Part shown: one piece after another, positions 8,241 to 19,795 of the stretch
Numbering within the stretch: the stretch's first letter is position 1
Layout of the letters: each line of letters starts with the position of its first letter
From: Davidsoniella eucalypti
Lineage: Eukaryota; Ascomycota; Sordariomycetes; Microascales; Ceratocystidaceae
Assembly: GCA_004009845.1 (NCBI GenBank)
Contig: RMBW01000021.1
Location: forward strand, 1-64,000
DNA length: 64,000 nucleotides
Direction: 5' to 3'
The notes under the pieces: model-generated
Told to the model about the DNA's origin: nothing
Database searches by the model: none
The model's input: the letters and a program-made list of their open reading frames with translations, nothing else
Made by a program: the position numbers and the translations under genes

Positions 8241-9250
8241 ACTATATGGGTCATATTTCATGTATTCTAATGACCACCACTATCAATGCAAGAAACTACT
8301 CTGGGTCCATCACCTTCACAGGCTCTCTAGAGAGCAGCATCACCATGGCAGTCAATGCCACGGCGGCTGGCACTGGTGCCACGGCGGCTGGCACTGGTGC
8401 CACGCCTACCAACACTCAGGCATGCAATAACTACATTGAAATGTGTACCAAAAAGTGTCAGATTCCTCCAGGCACACATGCAGTGGACGAGCGATGCCGA
8501 CACGGGCGGTGATCACGAGCCGCATTTCTGTCATACTAGCTGCGATATTCTAGATTCCGGTCCCATCAGCGATTGGCTTGGTGAAGTGCGTGCTTTTGTC
8601 GAGGCTCACCCATAAGATTTGGTGACTATCTTGATTGGCAACGGCAACTACTCGTCACCAGAGCTCTTCGATAGTTATATCGAGGCGTCGGGTATTATGC
8701 GCTATGCCTACTTTCCCCCATTGTCCCCTATGAAGCACAACGACTGGCCAACGCTCGGCGAAATGATCGTGTTGGGTAAGCGGGTAGTCATTTTTCTTGA
8801 CTACAAGGCCGACCAGAGCAAGTACCCGTGGTTACTACACCAGTTCTCATAGATGTGGGAAACCCCATTCGACCCGAGAGCCAGACCTTCCCTTGCACAG
8901 TCGACTGCCCACCCAACCTGTCTGAGGAAGACGTTAAGGATCGCTTGTATTTGATGAATCACAACCTCAACGTCCACTATACTCTCTTTGGTGCCAGTGT
9001 ACTGGTCCCTGCCATGTCGCTACTAAACACCACCAACGACTGGCAAGGCAACGGCAGTCTAGGTCAAGCCGGACAAGACTGCCAGAGCTAGTGGGGTATA
9101 CCCCAAGGTCCTGAACTTAGACTTTTACAATATTTCCGGGAGTATAACTCTGGTGCTGTGTTCAAAGCAGTGGTGCTACTGAACAATGAGAACGTGTTGC
9201 GGTATTGTTCCAAATGCAGCTCTGCATAGTATCTCTGGTCTTGGTGTATC
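8241..9250 (+). pseudogene. PLC-like phosphodiesterase pseudogene
   Basis: The pieces fit fungal secreted or GPI-type proteins with a PLC-like phosphodiesterase (TIM barrel) fold: CNNYIEMCTKKCQ, then HFCHTSCDILDSGPISDWLG, LVTILIGNGNYSSPELFDSY, YAYFPPLSPMKHNDWPTLGE, VVIFLDYKADQSKYPWLLHQ, and SQTFPCTVDCPPNLSEEDVK with RLYLMNHNLNV. Lesions: the region between the CNNY and HFCHT blocks, which normally contains the catalytic GAH-N-S histidine, is missing and frameshifted; TAA at 8613-8615 and TAG at 8850-8852 interrupt one frame; a further frameshift lies near 8876. The end past 9091 is degraded. The start is unclear. An imperfect duplication encoding AAGTGAT lies at 8360-8402. Confidence 0.82.
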
Positions 9251-12200
9251 TGCAAACCTTGGGGTTGTGACAACGTGGCCATGGTTGCTGGATTAGTCTA
9301 GAGATAGATTCCATTGTTTTTTGTCTTTTTTCTTTCTTGGCGGTATCGTCCCCGTATATCCTCTATTTGCTTTGTGTGTCTTTAACACTCGGTATCAATG
9401 ACAGATGTGGGAAATAGAACTATTAGCATATTTGTTTTTTTGCTTGTGAGGGCTTTTTTACTTGCATTCCTCGTCTAATCTATAGTATATACTATAATCA
9501 TAGCATCAAATTTTAAAGTATGGTTTTGTTTGTACGCAATCTTGAGTTCTTTTTTATATCTTGATTTGTCACTCCAACTTTACCGTCCGACTGTAGGGTT
9601 ACATACCCTAGTCAATGGAAGCTCTGTGATAGGGTTTATAACCCATGTTTGTTTATTCTCTCGGTGACTTTTTCTTGAGGTACAATTTGATAAATTTTTG
9701 ATGAACGGTGATGATATTCTATGTCTAAGCTTACCATTACTTTCTTTACTTAGCATCGTACTTAAGTACATGATACCGAGCCACGTGATCTAATTGTGTT
9801 AGACCTTGTGATTATTTCATTTAGACTTGGGTTTGTGTCGTAATTATATATTGTATTTCTATAGATCTTGTACATACGAGGTATCTAGCAGCCATATCTC
9901 ATCCGTGGTCACAAGTCATAAACTATTTGGATTGTTTGTTCGTGACGTTTTCTTCGAATTCCATCTGGATCTCAGCCAAAAGCTTTTCCGCTAGAATGAG
10001 ATTATTTTTTGTAACCCTAAACGAACGACCGTGGGTATGCTCCTGGGGATCACACTGTGAAAATAAGATGGTCACACCAGTACTGTAATAAGATATAGTG
10101 TACTTTATAGCATGACAGAGAACGGATTTACCGAACACATTTCCACGGTACTTGGGCGGCGTAACCCATGCACGAATGGAAGCCGAGGGTGGTGGGACAT
10201 GTGTAGGAAGTTGGCAGATCTTTGAAGTCTCCAGAAATACGATGGCTAGAGAGTACACACTTCGTAGCTGCAGTACATTGCAACAAATGTATCTTCGAAG
10301 GGAAGAGAGTAGCCATAGTTTGTTGGGCGTTGTCATTGTTTTCAGGTAGGAAATGATAATTTGGGAGATAGATATCGGGATATAGGCTTGAATGGGGGCA
10401 TGGTACAGGTAGAAATGTAGGTCATGGGGAGGATGAAATAAGTTGCTACGCAGCCTACAAAGATATGTATGTGAGGTGGTAACTCTAGAAACGCTCGAAC
10501 AAACCGAGGGGAATATCCGTTTGGCTACTATGATGAAACCAATGAATAGATAAGCAGCCTGGTGGAGCCCTGCTTGCTTTTGGCTATACTCTGCTGCCTG
10601 AGCAACGTTGTGGACTATCTCATCTATCAGTAGGAGGCTGTTGGTAGGTCCGATTAGAGTACCAAACGAAGCTTGATAGTCTTTTTTGGTTGGTCATTGC
10701 TCCTTACATTGGGGTTATCGTTCTTGCGGGCCGATGAAGAGGGCGCGCTGTAAATAGGTGCAACTGTAGATGTAGATGTAGATGTAGATATTGTTGCTGG
10801 GGGTAGTTTTTGCTGTTATTTTGCGGGATTCGAATGACATGGCGCTGCGAGATTGACGTTGGAGAATAAGCAATGCATCATCATATGACAATGAGATCTC
10901 CTCTTCGTCTACTATGTTTCTCTCAAGAATGGATTCTGAGAAGGTTCTGACGGAGTTGAGAGGTGTCTTTCTACCATTCAAGTTTCATACGAAGTTTGGG
11001 GATATGTCTAGATACATAAAATATAGTACCAACATTGCTTCATTGTAGTTGAGATCACATGGTTTGTGACTAGATTTATCACAGCGGGAGCCCAGGATAT
11101 GCCCAGCATGTTTTACAGAAAACCTCCTCGATCATATTGTGAGTGCAGAAATATGCCGTAAGATTCAGCCAGGTGGCCTATTCAAGCTGAGTTGAAGCGA
11201 TATGTGTGTGCGTAAAATGTAAGAAGTTAGCTGCATGAATGTACTCTTGGCGGACCAATCACATCAAGAATGGTTTCTTTTGCTATCTTCCATCAGTGAT
11301 TGTTGGGGAAAGTATGATACATATCTGTGATCAAGATTTACCTAGACTCAGAGGTTAATAAAAAAGGCTGGATACTGGATAAATCATGGGATCATATCGT
11401 AAAGACCAACTTTGTACTATCGTGACGGTTGTAAAGATAACTCTTGTGGGACAAAACGTTCCAAGTATTCATCGTGTAAGCAAGCTTGAATTTGACGTTG
11501 GTGAGTGTTTCTCCCTCTAAATATAATATTGAGAAAATCTCAAAGATGTCACCATGCTTGCTTAGATCTATCTCTATTAATAAACAACCCAGTAATATTA
11601 ATTCAAGCTGTCAAGGTGGCATCAGTACTCGGCATCTTTTATGTTTTATGAGACACACAAAATGCGAATCCATTACTATGATATCCGTTATCCTATATTG
11701 CATGAACTTTGGTATGTCTCGTGATTCTACTATCGGACCCGAAGATAGGGAACCGAGAACATTTCAATGCCATGGTTCTGATATGGGACGAAGAACAAGC
11801 CATCATGGCTACAGTCGTACAATCTCCTTGTAAGACCTTCAGATGGATATCATTCTACAGGGGTGGGGAAGGATGGGGATGGGGCATGAAGCCCGGGAGC
11901 GGATGCCAGGTCTCTGGATAGAGCTCGGTATTTCATGACAGGTGCGAGGGAGAAGAAAATGGTGCCCAGAAAAATCGAGGTTCATGTACTCAGCGGGTTG
12001 ACCCTGTGTTGTAAATGCTGGGACTCGAAAATGGTATTAGCCTAAAAACTATGTAGATCCAAGAGGATAAATAGAACAACAACAATGGTAGATTCGAAGC
12101 TTGGAAGCTTGTGAAACATAAAGACGTGTTCTTGGGCAGAAACACCAAGGTGTGCTTATAGAGTTGATAGAGTGGCACTTCTGAAGTTGCTCAGTAAAGT

Positions 12201-14350
12201 CAATATCTCAAAGCCCTATTTATCGTGAGGCTTTCTTGGTAGAGTTTTTTTCAATAGAAGTTTTGATCGTTATGAACCTAATGCGCGTATTTTAGGACTA
12301 GGTTAAATTACTGCAAAGTTATGCTTTTGAGTAGGAGAGCGAACGGCCAGTTACAGAGTCGATAGAGATGGCATTGCCATAGTTCCTGAATGAAGCCGAT
12401 GTTCCAAAGGCCTATATATCACAACGTGTTCTTGGCATGTTTATTTTGTTTATCATTGACTTTAAGGGCATGTTGTTTGCAGATTTGGTGTTTTTGGCAC
12501 TGTCGTGGTCCCTAGATGAAGCCAATATTTTAAAGTCTTTTAGATCTCGAGTTTTTCTTGGTAGAGACAATAGGGGGCTAGCTGTAGAGTTAATAAAGTT
12601 GACATTGTCTTCGTTCTTGAATCAAGACATTACGTCCAAGTCCCTGGCATCGTGAGCTTTTCTTGGAAGGGTCTTGTAACTTCTAGTTGTGGACTTTGAC
12701 AGTTATGAGTTCGGTATGTCTGAAAGTCCATCATTTTTGCTAATAGCGTAACAACAAGCTTTTACTAAAGATTTTGTGTCACATTTCTTATATTTGATAC
12801 TACATCTCGCCTTATATTCCATAGATATCTCTCGATTCATACCACCAACACCCATTGAATATGACCATGTTTGAGGGAGATTCGACAAAGTTTACCAATT
12901 TTGCGAGACATTTCTCGGCAGGAAGATTTGTCACAATATTAGACTCTACGTGAGCTGTGGCAAAAGAGCATATGACACCATGTCTTTGGTTAGATCCGAC
13001 ACCCGTTTGTCACTGGGGTCGGGAAAGTGTTAGTCCCCGTGGCGAAGACCTCGATGTGAGATGAGATGGTACGAAGGGTGCCAATTCATAGTTTTACGCC
13101 AATCTTTAAGTTTAGATCCCATACGTAAGGGGGGTGGAAAAGGTAATGGTGGTAATTACTACTGGCTCTGGTTAGTGATCTACTATGAAGTGAATGCAAA
13201 CAGCCTTCGAATACTCTCTGTATAAAAAATAGGAATGATTGTTGGAAACGCAGCTTTGGTATCTTGTCAATCATAGCACATTTCGTAGTATGTATGATGT
13301 AGATAGCAAAAAAATACCCTATCAAGCCTAACCTTCAATAGTGAACAGCTCATACAAGAATAAACGTAAGTGATTTAACTAAATAATTAAATAGTTATTG
13401 TGATGTGGATGAGTTCCATCATTTTCGATGGGCTGTGCAAGATCGATGAGATCTAGATCCGGATGTGAAATATGGCCATTAAGCAGCGAGGTAGCGGTCT
13501 GGTGTCTCCTGCAGGCTAGAACTGAAAACGGACCTGCGCTATAGGTATAATAGAGTAAAGAACAATTGACGATCAAGTTCCATGAGCATGGCACGGCCTT
13601 GAAATTGATTGAAGGTATGCCGTGTTGCGACTCTAATGATGCGCAATGATTAACCCAAGAATACCAAGCTCATTACGAAGGGCTCTAGAAATTTACACTG
13701 GTCCAGTTCCATAGAAGATCCGAACGTGGATGGCATAAAAGGAGCAAATATGTTTTTCCAGCCAATTGATCAGTATGTTGTCGGAGTACTTGGTTAATTT
13801 TAGTGCACTTCCAGTGTAAGTAAGAGTAATTTTCTACAGTGATTGTTAAGAACATGGTGACATAAAGGTATCAATTAATATTTTCCAGACTCTACGAGGT
13901 ACCTTAAGGGCCAAATTTGGGGTGAAGGTACATGATCTTAGTGGGGCGTTGTGAAAGAGTACTTCGTTTTTCCTAATTGGGAAGCACTGCCAAGAAATTT
14001 AGAGCAACGCTAAAATGTGGGGGGCAAAGTTGCAAAGTGCACGATATGGCGATATGGCTATTGCAATTTGAGTGAGTTGTCTTTTTGGGAGAGCCAAAAA
14101 AAAAAAAAAAAAGGCAATGATGGGATGCGGATAGACTGTAGTTTGTGCTGCTGTATTTGGGTTGCAGTCGCGTCTATGTCAGGCGAACAGGCGCTGAAAT
14201 CATCAAGCGAGACTCGATTTCAGTGATGACAAGCCTGAGAATCACACCCTGCCAAGCTTTATTTAGCGGAACACCTCCGAGAGACAATTCTTGACATGTT
14301 GTGCGACGTCTTGGCATTTCTTGGCATTGTAACATAGCGACAACAAGCAA
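9251..14350. other. AT-rich gene-poor stretch
   Basis: No gene is supported with confidence. A minus frame at 9923-10336 (137 codons) has mixed composition and no recognised domain. A (GTAGAT)n microsatellite lies at about 10767-10791. A diverged tandem repeat occupies 12085-12670 (listed separately). A poly-A run lies at 14097-14112. Short open frames near 11.5-11.9 kb have no recognisable motif. Confidence 0.5.
12085..12670. repeat. Degenerate tandem repeat, four to five units of ~90-190 bp
   Basis: Units begin near 12155, 12350, 12490 and 12580, with a weaker one near 12090. They share the ordered pattern TAGAGT(T/C)(G/A)ATA(A/G)AG, then GGCA(T/C)T, CCTGAATGAAGCC-like, AA(T/A)ATCTCAAAG/CCAAAGGCC-like, TATATC, and a closing (G)TTCTTGG. 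Spacing is irregular because of indels. No open frame spans it. Confidence 0.6.
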
Positions 14351-14520
14351 CTTTATATGACTTCACGCCGTATCGTGCCCAGCATTTCACGACCGTATAT
14401 CGCGAATTTTACGGCGAACTTTACAGCGAATTCGATACAGCATTTCTGGGGAAATACCCCTACACTGTGGCAAGGACCAGTGCAGCATAATTTGGGAATC
14501 CCAGCAACTGCGCTAAATAG

Positions 14521-15359
14521 CTGCCTTGGAGGGTGAGTGGGATGTGGAAGACCTGTTCAGGGAGCCTGAAGGCTTTGACTGGACAGCCTTTTTGGCTCCC
14601 CCCCATTCCTCTTCCCTTTCCCCCCTCGTCGCTGCCCGTGCCATTGCTGCTCCAACAGTTGTCGATGCGGTTGAAGCCTTCGTCCCGCTTTGGCTTCCCG
14701 CACCTCCCGCACCTCCCGCCGCGCCTATTGAGACTGTGGAGGCTGTGGAGACGGCTCTAGCTCCAGCAGGCCCCGTGGCTGCTGATGAAACCGATGGCTC
14801 CACCGGTAGTGAGGAGCCTACGCGCCCGAATGTGGCGGCTCGGACTCGAGTCCGCCGCCCAGTAGCGGCGCGAGTCTTCCGGCCTGGTGCAGTCATCGGC
14901 CAGCAGGTGGGAAGCACTTCCCCACCTGCTGGGGGGATCTTTTCAGGGGCCCGGGTCTTCATCACCAGGATGACCGGGTTCCTGAAGCACGCGCCTCTCC
15001 CACCCCACGGCCAACTGCCGCTGCGGAGAGACAACGGGGGCCGCTACTTGGAGTGCCCAATCTGCCAAGCGGCATTCGCTGTGCCCCCGAGGGTCTCGGA
15101 TGCCGACGCAGCCAAGAGCGTGCGCACCAATGTGCGCAGACACTTCATGAACGTCCATATGGACGCTCGTGTTGCGTGTATCGCGTCCGGTCGTTGCGCC
15201 GACCGGGCCGATAATCTCAAGGCCCTGTGTGCAAAGCACGGATGCGTGCACACAGGGGCCAACGGAATGGTGTCCTCCTACCCCGATCCGGCAGGCACCG
15301 ATGTTGCCGCTCACATGAAGGGCGGGTGGGCATCGTTTGTGACCCACTTCTCCTTGTGA
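14521..15359 (+). CDS. Unrecognised GC-rich protein with Cys/His cluster
   Basis: The frame is open from a stop at 14514 to 15359, but its first codon candidates are non-ATG (TTG at 14526) and no in-frame ATG occurs until about residue 149. The true start is therefore probably in an upstream exon or lost. The N-terminal half is Ala/Pro/Glu-rich (PAPPAPPAAPIETVEAVE) and probably disordered. The C-terminal half has YLECPICQAAF, a C-x2-C pair, followed about 30 residues later by RRHFMNVH and more Cys/His (GRCAD, LCAKHGCVH): a long-loop C2H2-like zinc-binding region. After the stop, the +1 frame continues protein-like sequence to about 15469 (NANLGARDVIWNHGHRYWES), so a frameshift near 15350 is likely. 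An upstream ATG frame (14357-14533) is in another phase. The base composition is strikingly GC-rich against AT-rich flanks. I cannot name the family. Confidence 0.5.
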
Positions 15360-15554
15360 ACGCCAACCTTGGTGCTCGGGATGTGATCTGGAACCATGGC
15401 CATAGGTACTGGGAATCTACAGCTCAAAGACTGCTAGACTGCTTAGATCCTTGGCCATCGCCGGTGTAGATCATGCCCGGAGGACACATTCCTGTGCGTG
15501 TGTGCCATTGCTACGGAAGCATGGCACATTTGGGTATCTTTGGGCTGGAGTTTT

Positions 15555-15612
15555 GGGTTTGGCGTTCTGGTTTAGCGTTCTGGTTTAGCGTTCTGGTTTA
15601 GCGTTCTGTTTT
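15555..15612. repeat. 13-bp tandem repeat after the GC-rich ORF
   Basis: About four copies of GCGTTCTGGTTTA, the first with a slight variant. It lies in the 3' flank of the GC-rich ORF, where composition returns to AT-rich. Confidence 0.85.
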
Positions 15613-17250
15613 TTGTTATATTTTTTGCATTTTTTACTGCATTCATGGGCTGTGGCACAACAGAAATACACACCCACAATAGATTTTTTCCTTTCTTTCT
15701 TCCACAATACTTCTATCTCTCTCTGCAATGTGAAATGTGAAATGATTTAAGAAATGTCATCCAAATGCAAATATATGATCATTTCAATAAGTTGGCACAT
15801 TAATTTATGAAATAATGTCCTTCTAGAAATGAATAGTACACTAGTCTAGTACCCCAAACGCACAAAACTGAGCAACAGTTTACATGTCACGATACTTGCC
15901 GACCTCAGCACTATTAGAGACGTTACCTACACAACGAACAGCACTATAGTTTTGTGTCATAGTTTTCTTCTGATTTCTCGTGCTGTCTTATTTACTTACA
16001 ACCACTTCTACATAGCAAAAACTGACGGTTTTACTGACCCAGAAAGAGATGCAGCAAAATGGTCGGTGCCACGACTCTAATCAGTTATTCCAGAAATGCC
16101 AGTTTCCACCTAATTACACTCTAATATCTGAATACAGAGCAACAAACCCATAATTAACTTATTAGATCTTGAATCTAGGACACAAGCATGTAGAGATATC
16201 CAAATATGTCTCCATGGACATGTACAACATGCTACGACTATAACAGAAACCCGAGTGTAAGGAGATGTCTCTTTATTCATTATCAGACCGTCGTCATGTT
16301 TTCCGTGTGGACACTTCACGTAACACAGAACTGAAGCGCCAAATAAAGAATTAAATCCCGCGCCGGGACCGGGGCCGGGATACTGGACTTCAACTTCAAC
16401 TTAAAATAGATTAACAAAACGCTAACTAATAAACTTCTAGCAACAAAAATTGAATAAAATAAAATATTTCAACTGGATTACTGTTTCTGCAACTCTATAC
16501 TTCTAATATACAGATTCTGAGCTTCTGTCTTGCACGCCTGCATTTTTCTTCATGTGCTACTCCTCGGTTTGGCGTTTTCCTTTTGTTTTCATCTTTTTTA
16601 TTGAGAGGAGGTTTACTGCTTATTTTGTTATTAAAGTAAGGATCATAGCTAAATGTTGTGACTTTAGTGACTTACCTTGCATTTTTCATACTATTGCTAT
16701 GTAGTTGAAGATATGCAGTGATTAATATGCAAAAGGCATCCTTTTACAATTTGTATATTCAGTCAAGTAGTCTGAAGTCATGAGGATCGATGATTTTTTC
16801 TTGTGGGTGTGTCTATGAAAGAAGAGCAGCTAAACAAGCTGGTGGATAGAGACATACTGATGATATCAAGACTAGAAGCCTAATTCACGGACTAAATTTT
16901 GTCCTAATGTTGGATTGTATATGTCCCATGGACCATTCACAGAGGGGAAGTTTATTTAAATAAGCATTAATTTGTTCAGTAGTAAGGCGTATCGCCATGC
17001 AATCACAAAAAAGAAGCCATTAAAAGTAATACGGTGATCAAAGAACCACTGCAGGTTTTTCGTATAGACTGGCAAAGTGAGTCACTTTATACAGAGTATC
17101 ATGTCTTGATTAGAGTCAATGCCCGCCGATGTGTGATCAAAGCATGGCTCACAATTCGCTCACAATTCAAGGTCGTCTTGTCCAGATGCTTACCACTGAT
17201 TTTGAGCTTTAAGTCCTATTAATTTTATTTTGATGGTATTCGATAGTCTG
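15613..17250. other. AT-rich gene-free stretch
   Basis: No supported gene. A short GC-rich patch (CGCGCCGGGACCGGGGCCGG) lies at about 16359-16378. One copy of a dispersed motif (CATAGCTAAATGTTGTGACT) lies at 16635-16685. Confidence 0.5.
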
Positions 17251-17255
17251 ATCAT

Positions 17256-17280
17256 GGCCAATTAACAAGTATATAAAGTA
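17256..17280 (+). promoter_or_regulatory. CCAAT and TATA boxes of the small secreted-peptide gene
   Basis: GGCCAATTA at 17256-17264 and TATATAAAG at about 17270-17278 lie some 170 bp before the ATG. A long CT-rich leader follows, as in well-expressed fungal genes. Confidence 0.5.
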
Positions 17281-17432
17281 GCAAATGGACTCAATATCAA
17301 CTCTACTTTCCTTCCATCACCAGGCTTTTCATCATTCTCTCTTCTCTCATTACTTCAGCATCCCATTCTTTAACTTGCACATTCCGCATTCTTCACCTTC
17401 AGCTCTTTTCATCAATTTCACCAACCGCCACC

Positions 17433-17585
17433 ATGCATTTTACTTTCATTGCTGCCATTATGGCTCTTCTCGCTTTGGTTTCTGCCATCAAGGGTCCTAC
17501 ACTGACCGTCGAAACCGGCAATCCTGTGTCAACCGACTGGTTTCGCCGTGATGCGCCTGCGGAAGCCAACCCTGATATTAATTAG
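17433..17585 (+). CDS. Small secreted peptide precursor, 50 residues
   Basis: The ATG lies in an excellent initiation context (CCGCCACCATG) after a CT-rich leader and a TATA box. Residues 1-18 (MHFTFIAAIMALLALVSA) are a clear signal peptide. The mature part is about 30 residues, has no cysteine, and contains WFRRDAPAEANP; RR could be a Kex2 site and the following Ala/Pro/Glu residues resemble dipeptidyl-aminopeptidase trimming spacers. The frame ends at TAG 17583-17585 and would continue 12 more codons (VVDTGLMKLMS) if the stop were absent. It may be a complete peptide gene or the front of a larger gene lost to a nonsense change. No family recognised. Confidence 0.6.
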   Translation: MHFTFIAAIMALLALVSAIKGPTLTVETGNPVSTDWFRRDAPAEANPDIN

Positions 17586-17589
17586 GTCG

Positions 17590-19040
17590 TTGACACGGGC
17601 CTGATGAAGCTGATGAGTTGAGCTGCAGAAGTGTGATGTGTATGAGAAGAAAGTATTTTTCGAGAAGCAGAGAAGATTCTCCCCAACTTATAGATAGCAA
17701 TAAAGTCCTAGAGGCAAATATGTTATGTAAAGGCCTAAAAGTGAAAACTCACTCACAAGAATTAGGACCTGAGGAAAAGAAATGTATGGAAGTCTCCGTG
17801 GGTATACTGGATACCATCGAAAGCGGTGTGGCATTAAATATACCACATGAGTGAGTTGTATCTAGGCTAAGGCTATGGCTAACTATACTACAATCAGCAG
17901 ATTTGTATCTCTCTATATACTTCTAATAGAAACGTGACTTAATGGAAACCCGGTTAATAGTCATGGTTAAAAATATGCTTAGGTCAATTGGGGACTAGCC
18001 ACAGCAATAATAACAGCTACGAGAGTAACTTATGATAGCAAAGTCTTTTACCTAAAACTACAGACATTATTGGACATATTTAATATAACATAAGCGTGGT
18101 GTTAAATAGGGAAATCACGAGATTTTGGTAAATATACGAAATTGCTTAATTGGCATTAAAGCTTAGCCGAACCTTACAATTCACAACACAGAGTAAAAAA
18201 GGGTTACTATGATGTTTTCCAAGGCAAAAAGCTAGTCATAATGTAAAGGATAAAAGTTTATACCTCCGATAAAACTCGTGACCTGCTAACACAGCCGGGC
18301 ACCAAAATATTTCATAGTTACAGTATCATGACTTGTTCAACCAACAGTTTTTGAGAGAAAGATGTTATAAGTAGTCTCTCGAGTTTAGACTTGGACTAAA
18401 AGTCTTGGCATTTTACACAAGAAACTTTGACAACCCTTATAATCATCATCTACTTTGGCAACCCTAAAGAGGTTGAGAGACAGTCACATGATGAGTCACG
18501 TGTGGTAGTTAATGACACCAAGGAGGTTGCTACCTATGGCTGGGGGTTGCATTCTATAATCATATTGCAAGACTCTCCAGCATATCTCATTCATCGCTTT
18601 AATAGAAGTATACTTATATCATATAAATGGCGCTTTATCTATCAACATAGTTTACGGATTGTTATATTTGATGCATCAGTTAGCCTAGCAGAACTTGGGC
18701 TAATTTATGTGATACCGACGATACTTGTCTCATGTTCTTTTGAGTAATTGCGCTTTTTTTCTCTTCCTTTTACTAACTGTCTATCTTAGTTGCTTGTATC
18801 TATCTGCATATAGAAGTTACCCGTTTAGAAGCTGGCTATAAGGAATAAATATTCCGCCTGCAGTTTTGTCTTTCCAAACACCAAAATTCTTCCTATTTTG
18901 TTTTAAATGAGATTTTAACGGAATCTAGTATTGTCGTTTTATTTTTCATCTCTATTGTACTATTTATTATACTATCTTCCCATTTCATCATACACAAAGA
19001 TAGCCAAAGCACGCGGCTGCAGAATCGACTTCGAAATGAG
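17590..19040. other. AT-rich gene-free stretch
   Basis: Small plus frames at 17618-17854 and 18427-18747 have no recognisable motif. No repeat or RNA gene seen. Confidence 0.45.
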
Positions 19041-19044
19041 CGTT

Positions 19045-19378
19045 TAGAGTAATGGCTTTTCATTGCTGCCGGGAAAGCCGACTACGGAAGCCGAAGCTTT
19101 CGCTGCCGCCATCAATGGCTTTGTAAATGTCCGCCAACAGGCTTATTTACAACGGGATTTTGTCTCGTAAGCATAAAAATGGCATTTACGAGCAAAATAT
19201 CAAGCGTGAGGAGGACCGCATTGAGAATTTGAAGTTGAACGTTGTTAAGACTTGAGAGAATGAAAAGGCACTTTCGGCAGAATACGACACAAATAGTGGC
19301 AATCCTTTGTTTCGTGTACAGGTGGCCGGTCCACAAAAGTCAAGAAGAGCGAGTCCGAGATGCTACCGGCCGTTGACA
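19045..19378 (+). pseudogene. Unidentified coding relic
   Basis: Base composition is higher in GC than the surroundings, and one frame reads as protein-like on both sides of a stop: KADYGSRSFRC- and PTTEAEAFAAAINGFVNVRQ-like text, then SRKHKNGIYEQNIKREEDRI and ENEKALSAEYDTNSGNPLF. The relic stops exactly where the second 5S repeat copy begins at 19381. Family unknown. Confidence 0.3.
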
Positions 19379-19380
19379 CG

Positions 19381-19795
19381 GAGGGTCCCGGTCGGCTTTC
19401 GGCGGTTCCTTTATAATGTCTTCTAAGCCCCAAATTCTCAACATACGACCACAGCTGATAGAAAGCACGGGATCCCGTCCGCTCTCCCCTAGTTAAACTA
19501 TCAAGCGCTCGATTAGTACTACGGTGGGTGACCACGTGGGAATACCGGGTGTTGTATGTCTTTTTGGTCTTTGTGCACCTTTTTTGCTGTAGTTTTCCCT
19601 AATTCTTACGTCATATCCATGACGCTGTATACAACCTCCGTACTTTGAGTTCACGGTACCCCCCCCCTCATCTAAAGATAAACTTTTCCACTTCGTCCTG
19701 GATTTTCAATAGCGACCAGCACATATTCCCAACGCTGCTGTCCATTCTCGCTTTCTTTTTTCGACCTTTGTCATTTTTGATGCACCCAACTTGAT
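19381..19795. repeat. Second, left-truncated copy of the 5S-containing repeat
   Basis: It aligns from GAGGGTCCCGGTCGGCTTTC (7331 in copy 1) through the 5S gene, the spacer and the whole right arm to about 19795. The left arm is absent and unrelated sequence abuts at 19380. The right arm here is slightly closer to the left arm of copy 1 (ATATGTGCTGGTCGCT) than copy 1's own right arm is. Confidence 0.88.
19441..19559 (+). rRNA. 5S ribosomal RNA, second copy
   Basis: 119 nt, starting ACATACGACCACAG and ending GTTGTATGT, nearly identical to 7391-7509; the two differences I see are T/C near position 13 and C/T in the GAT(C/T)AGTAC block. Helix I ends pair over nine positions, the internal control blocks are intact, TTTATAAT lies about 30 bp upstream and a T5 run follows. 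Likely functional. Confidence 0.92.

Noticed and set aside
9923..10336. 137-codon minus ORF
   Set aside because: No domain, signal peptide or coding-like pattern; no support beyond length.
14513..15034. 173-codon minus-strand ORF opposite the GC-rich gene
   Set aside because: It is the shadow expected from high GC; the plus frame has the Cys/His motif and better residue pattern.
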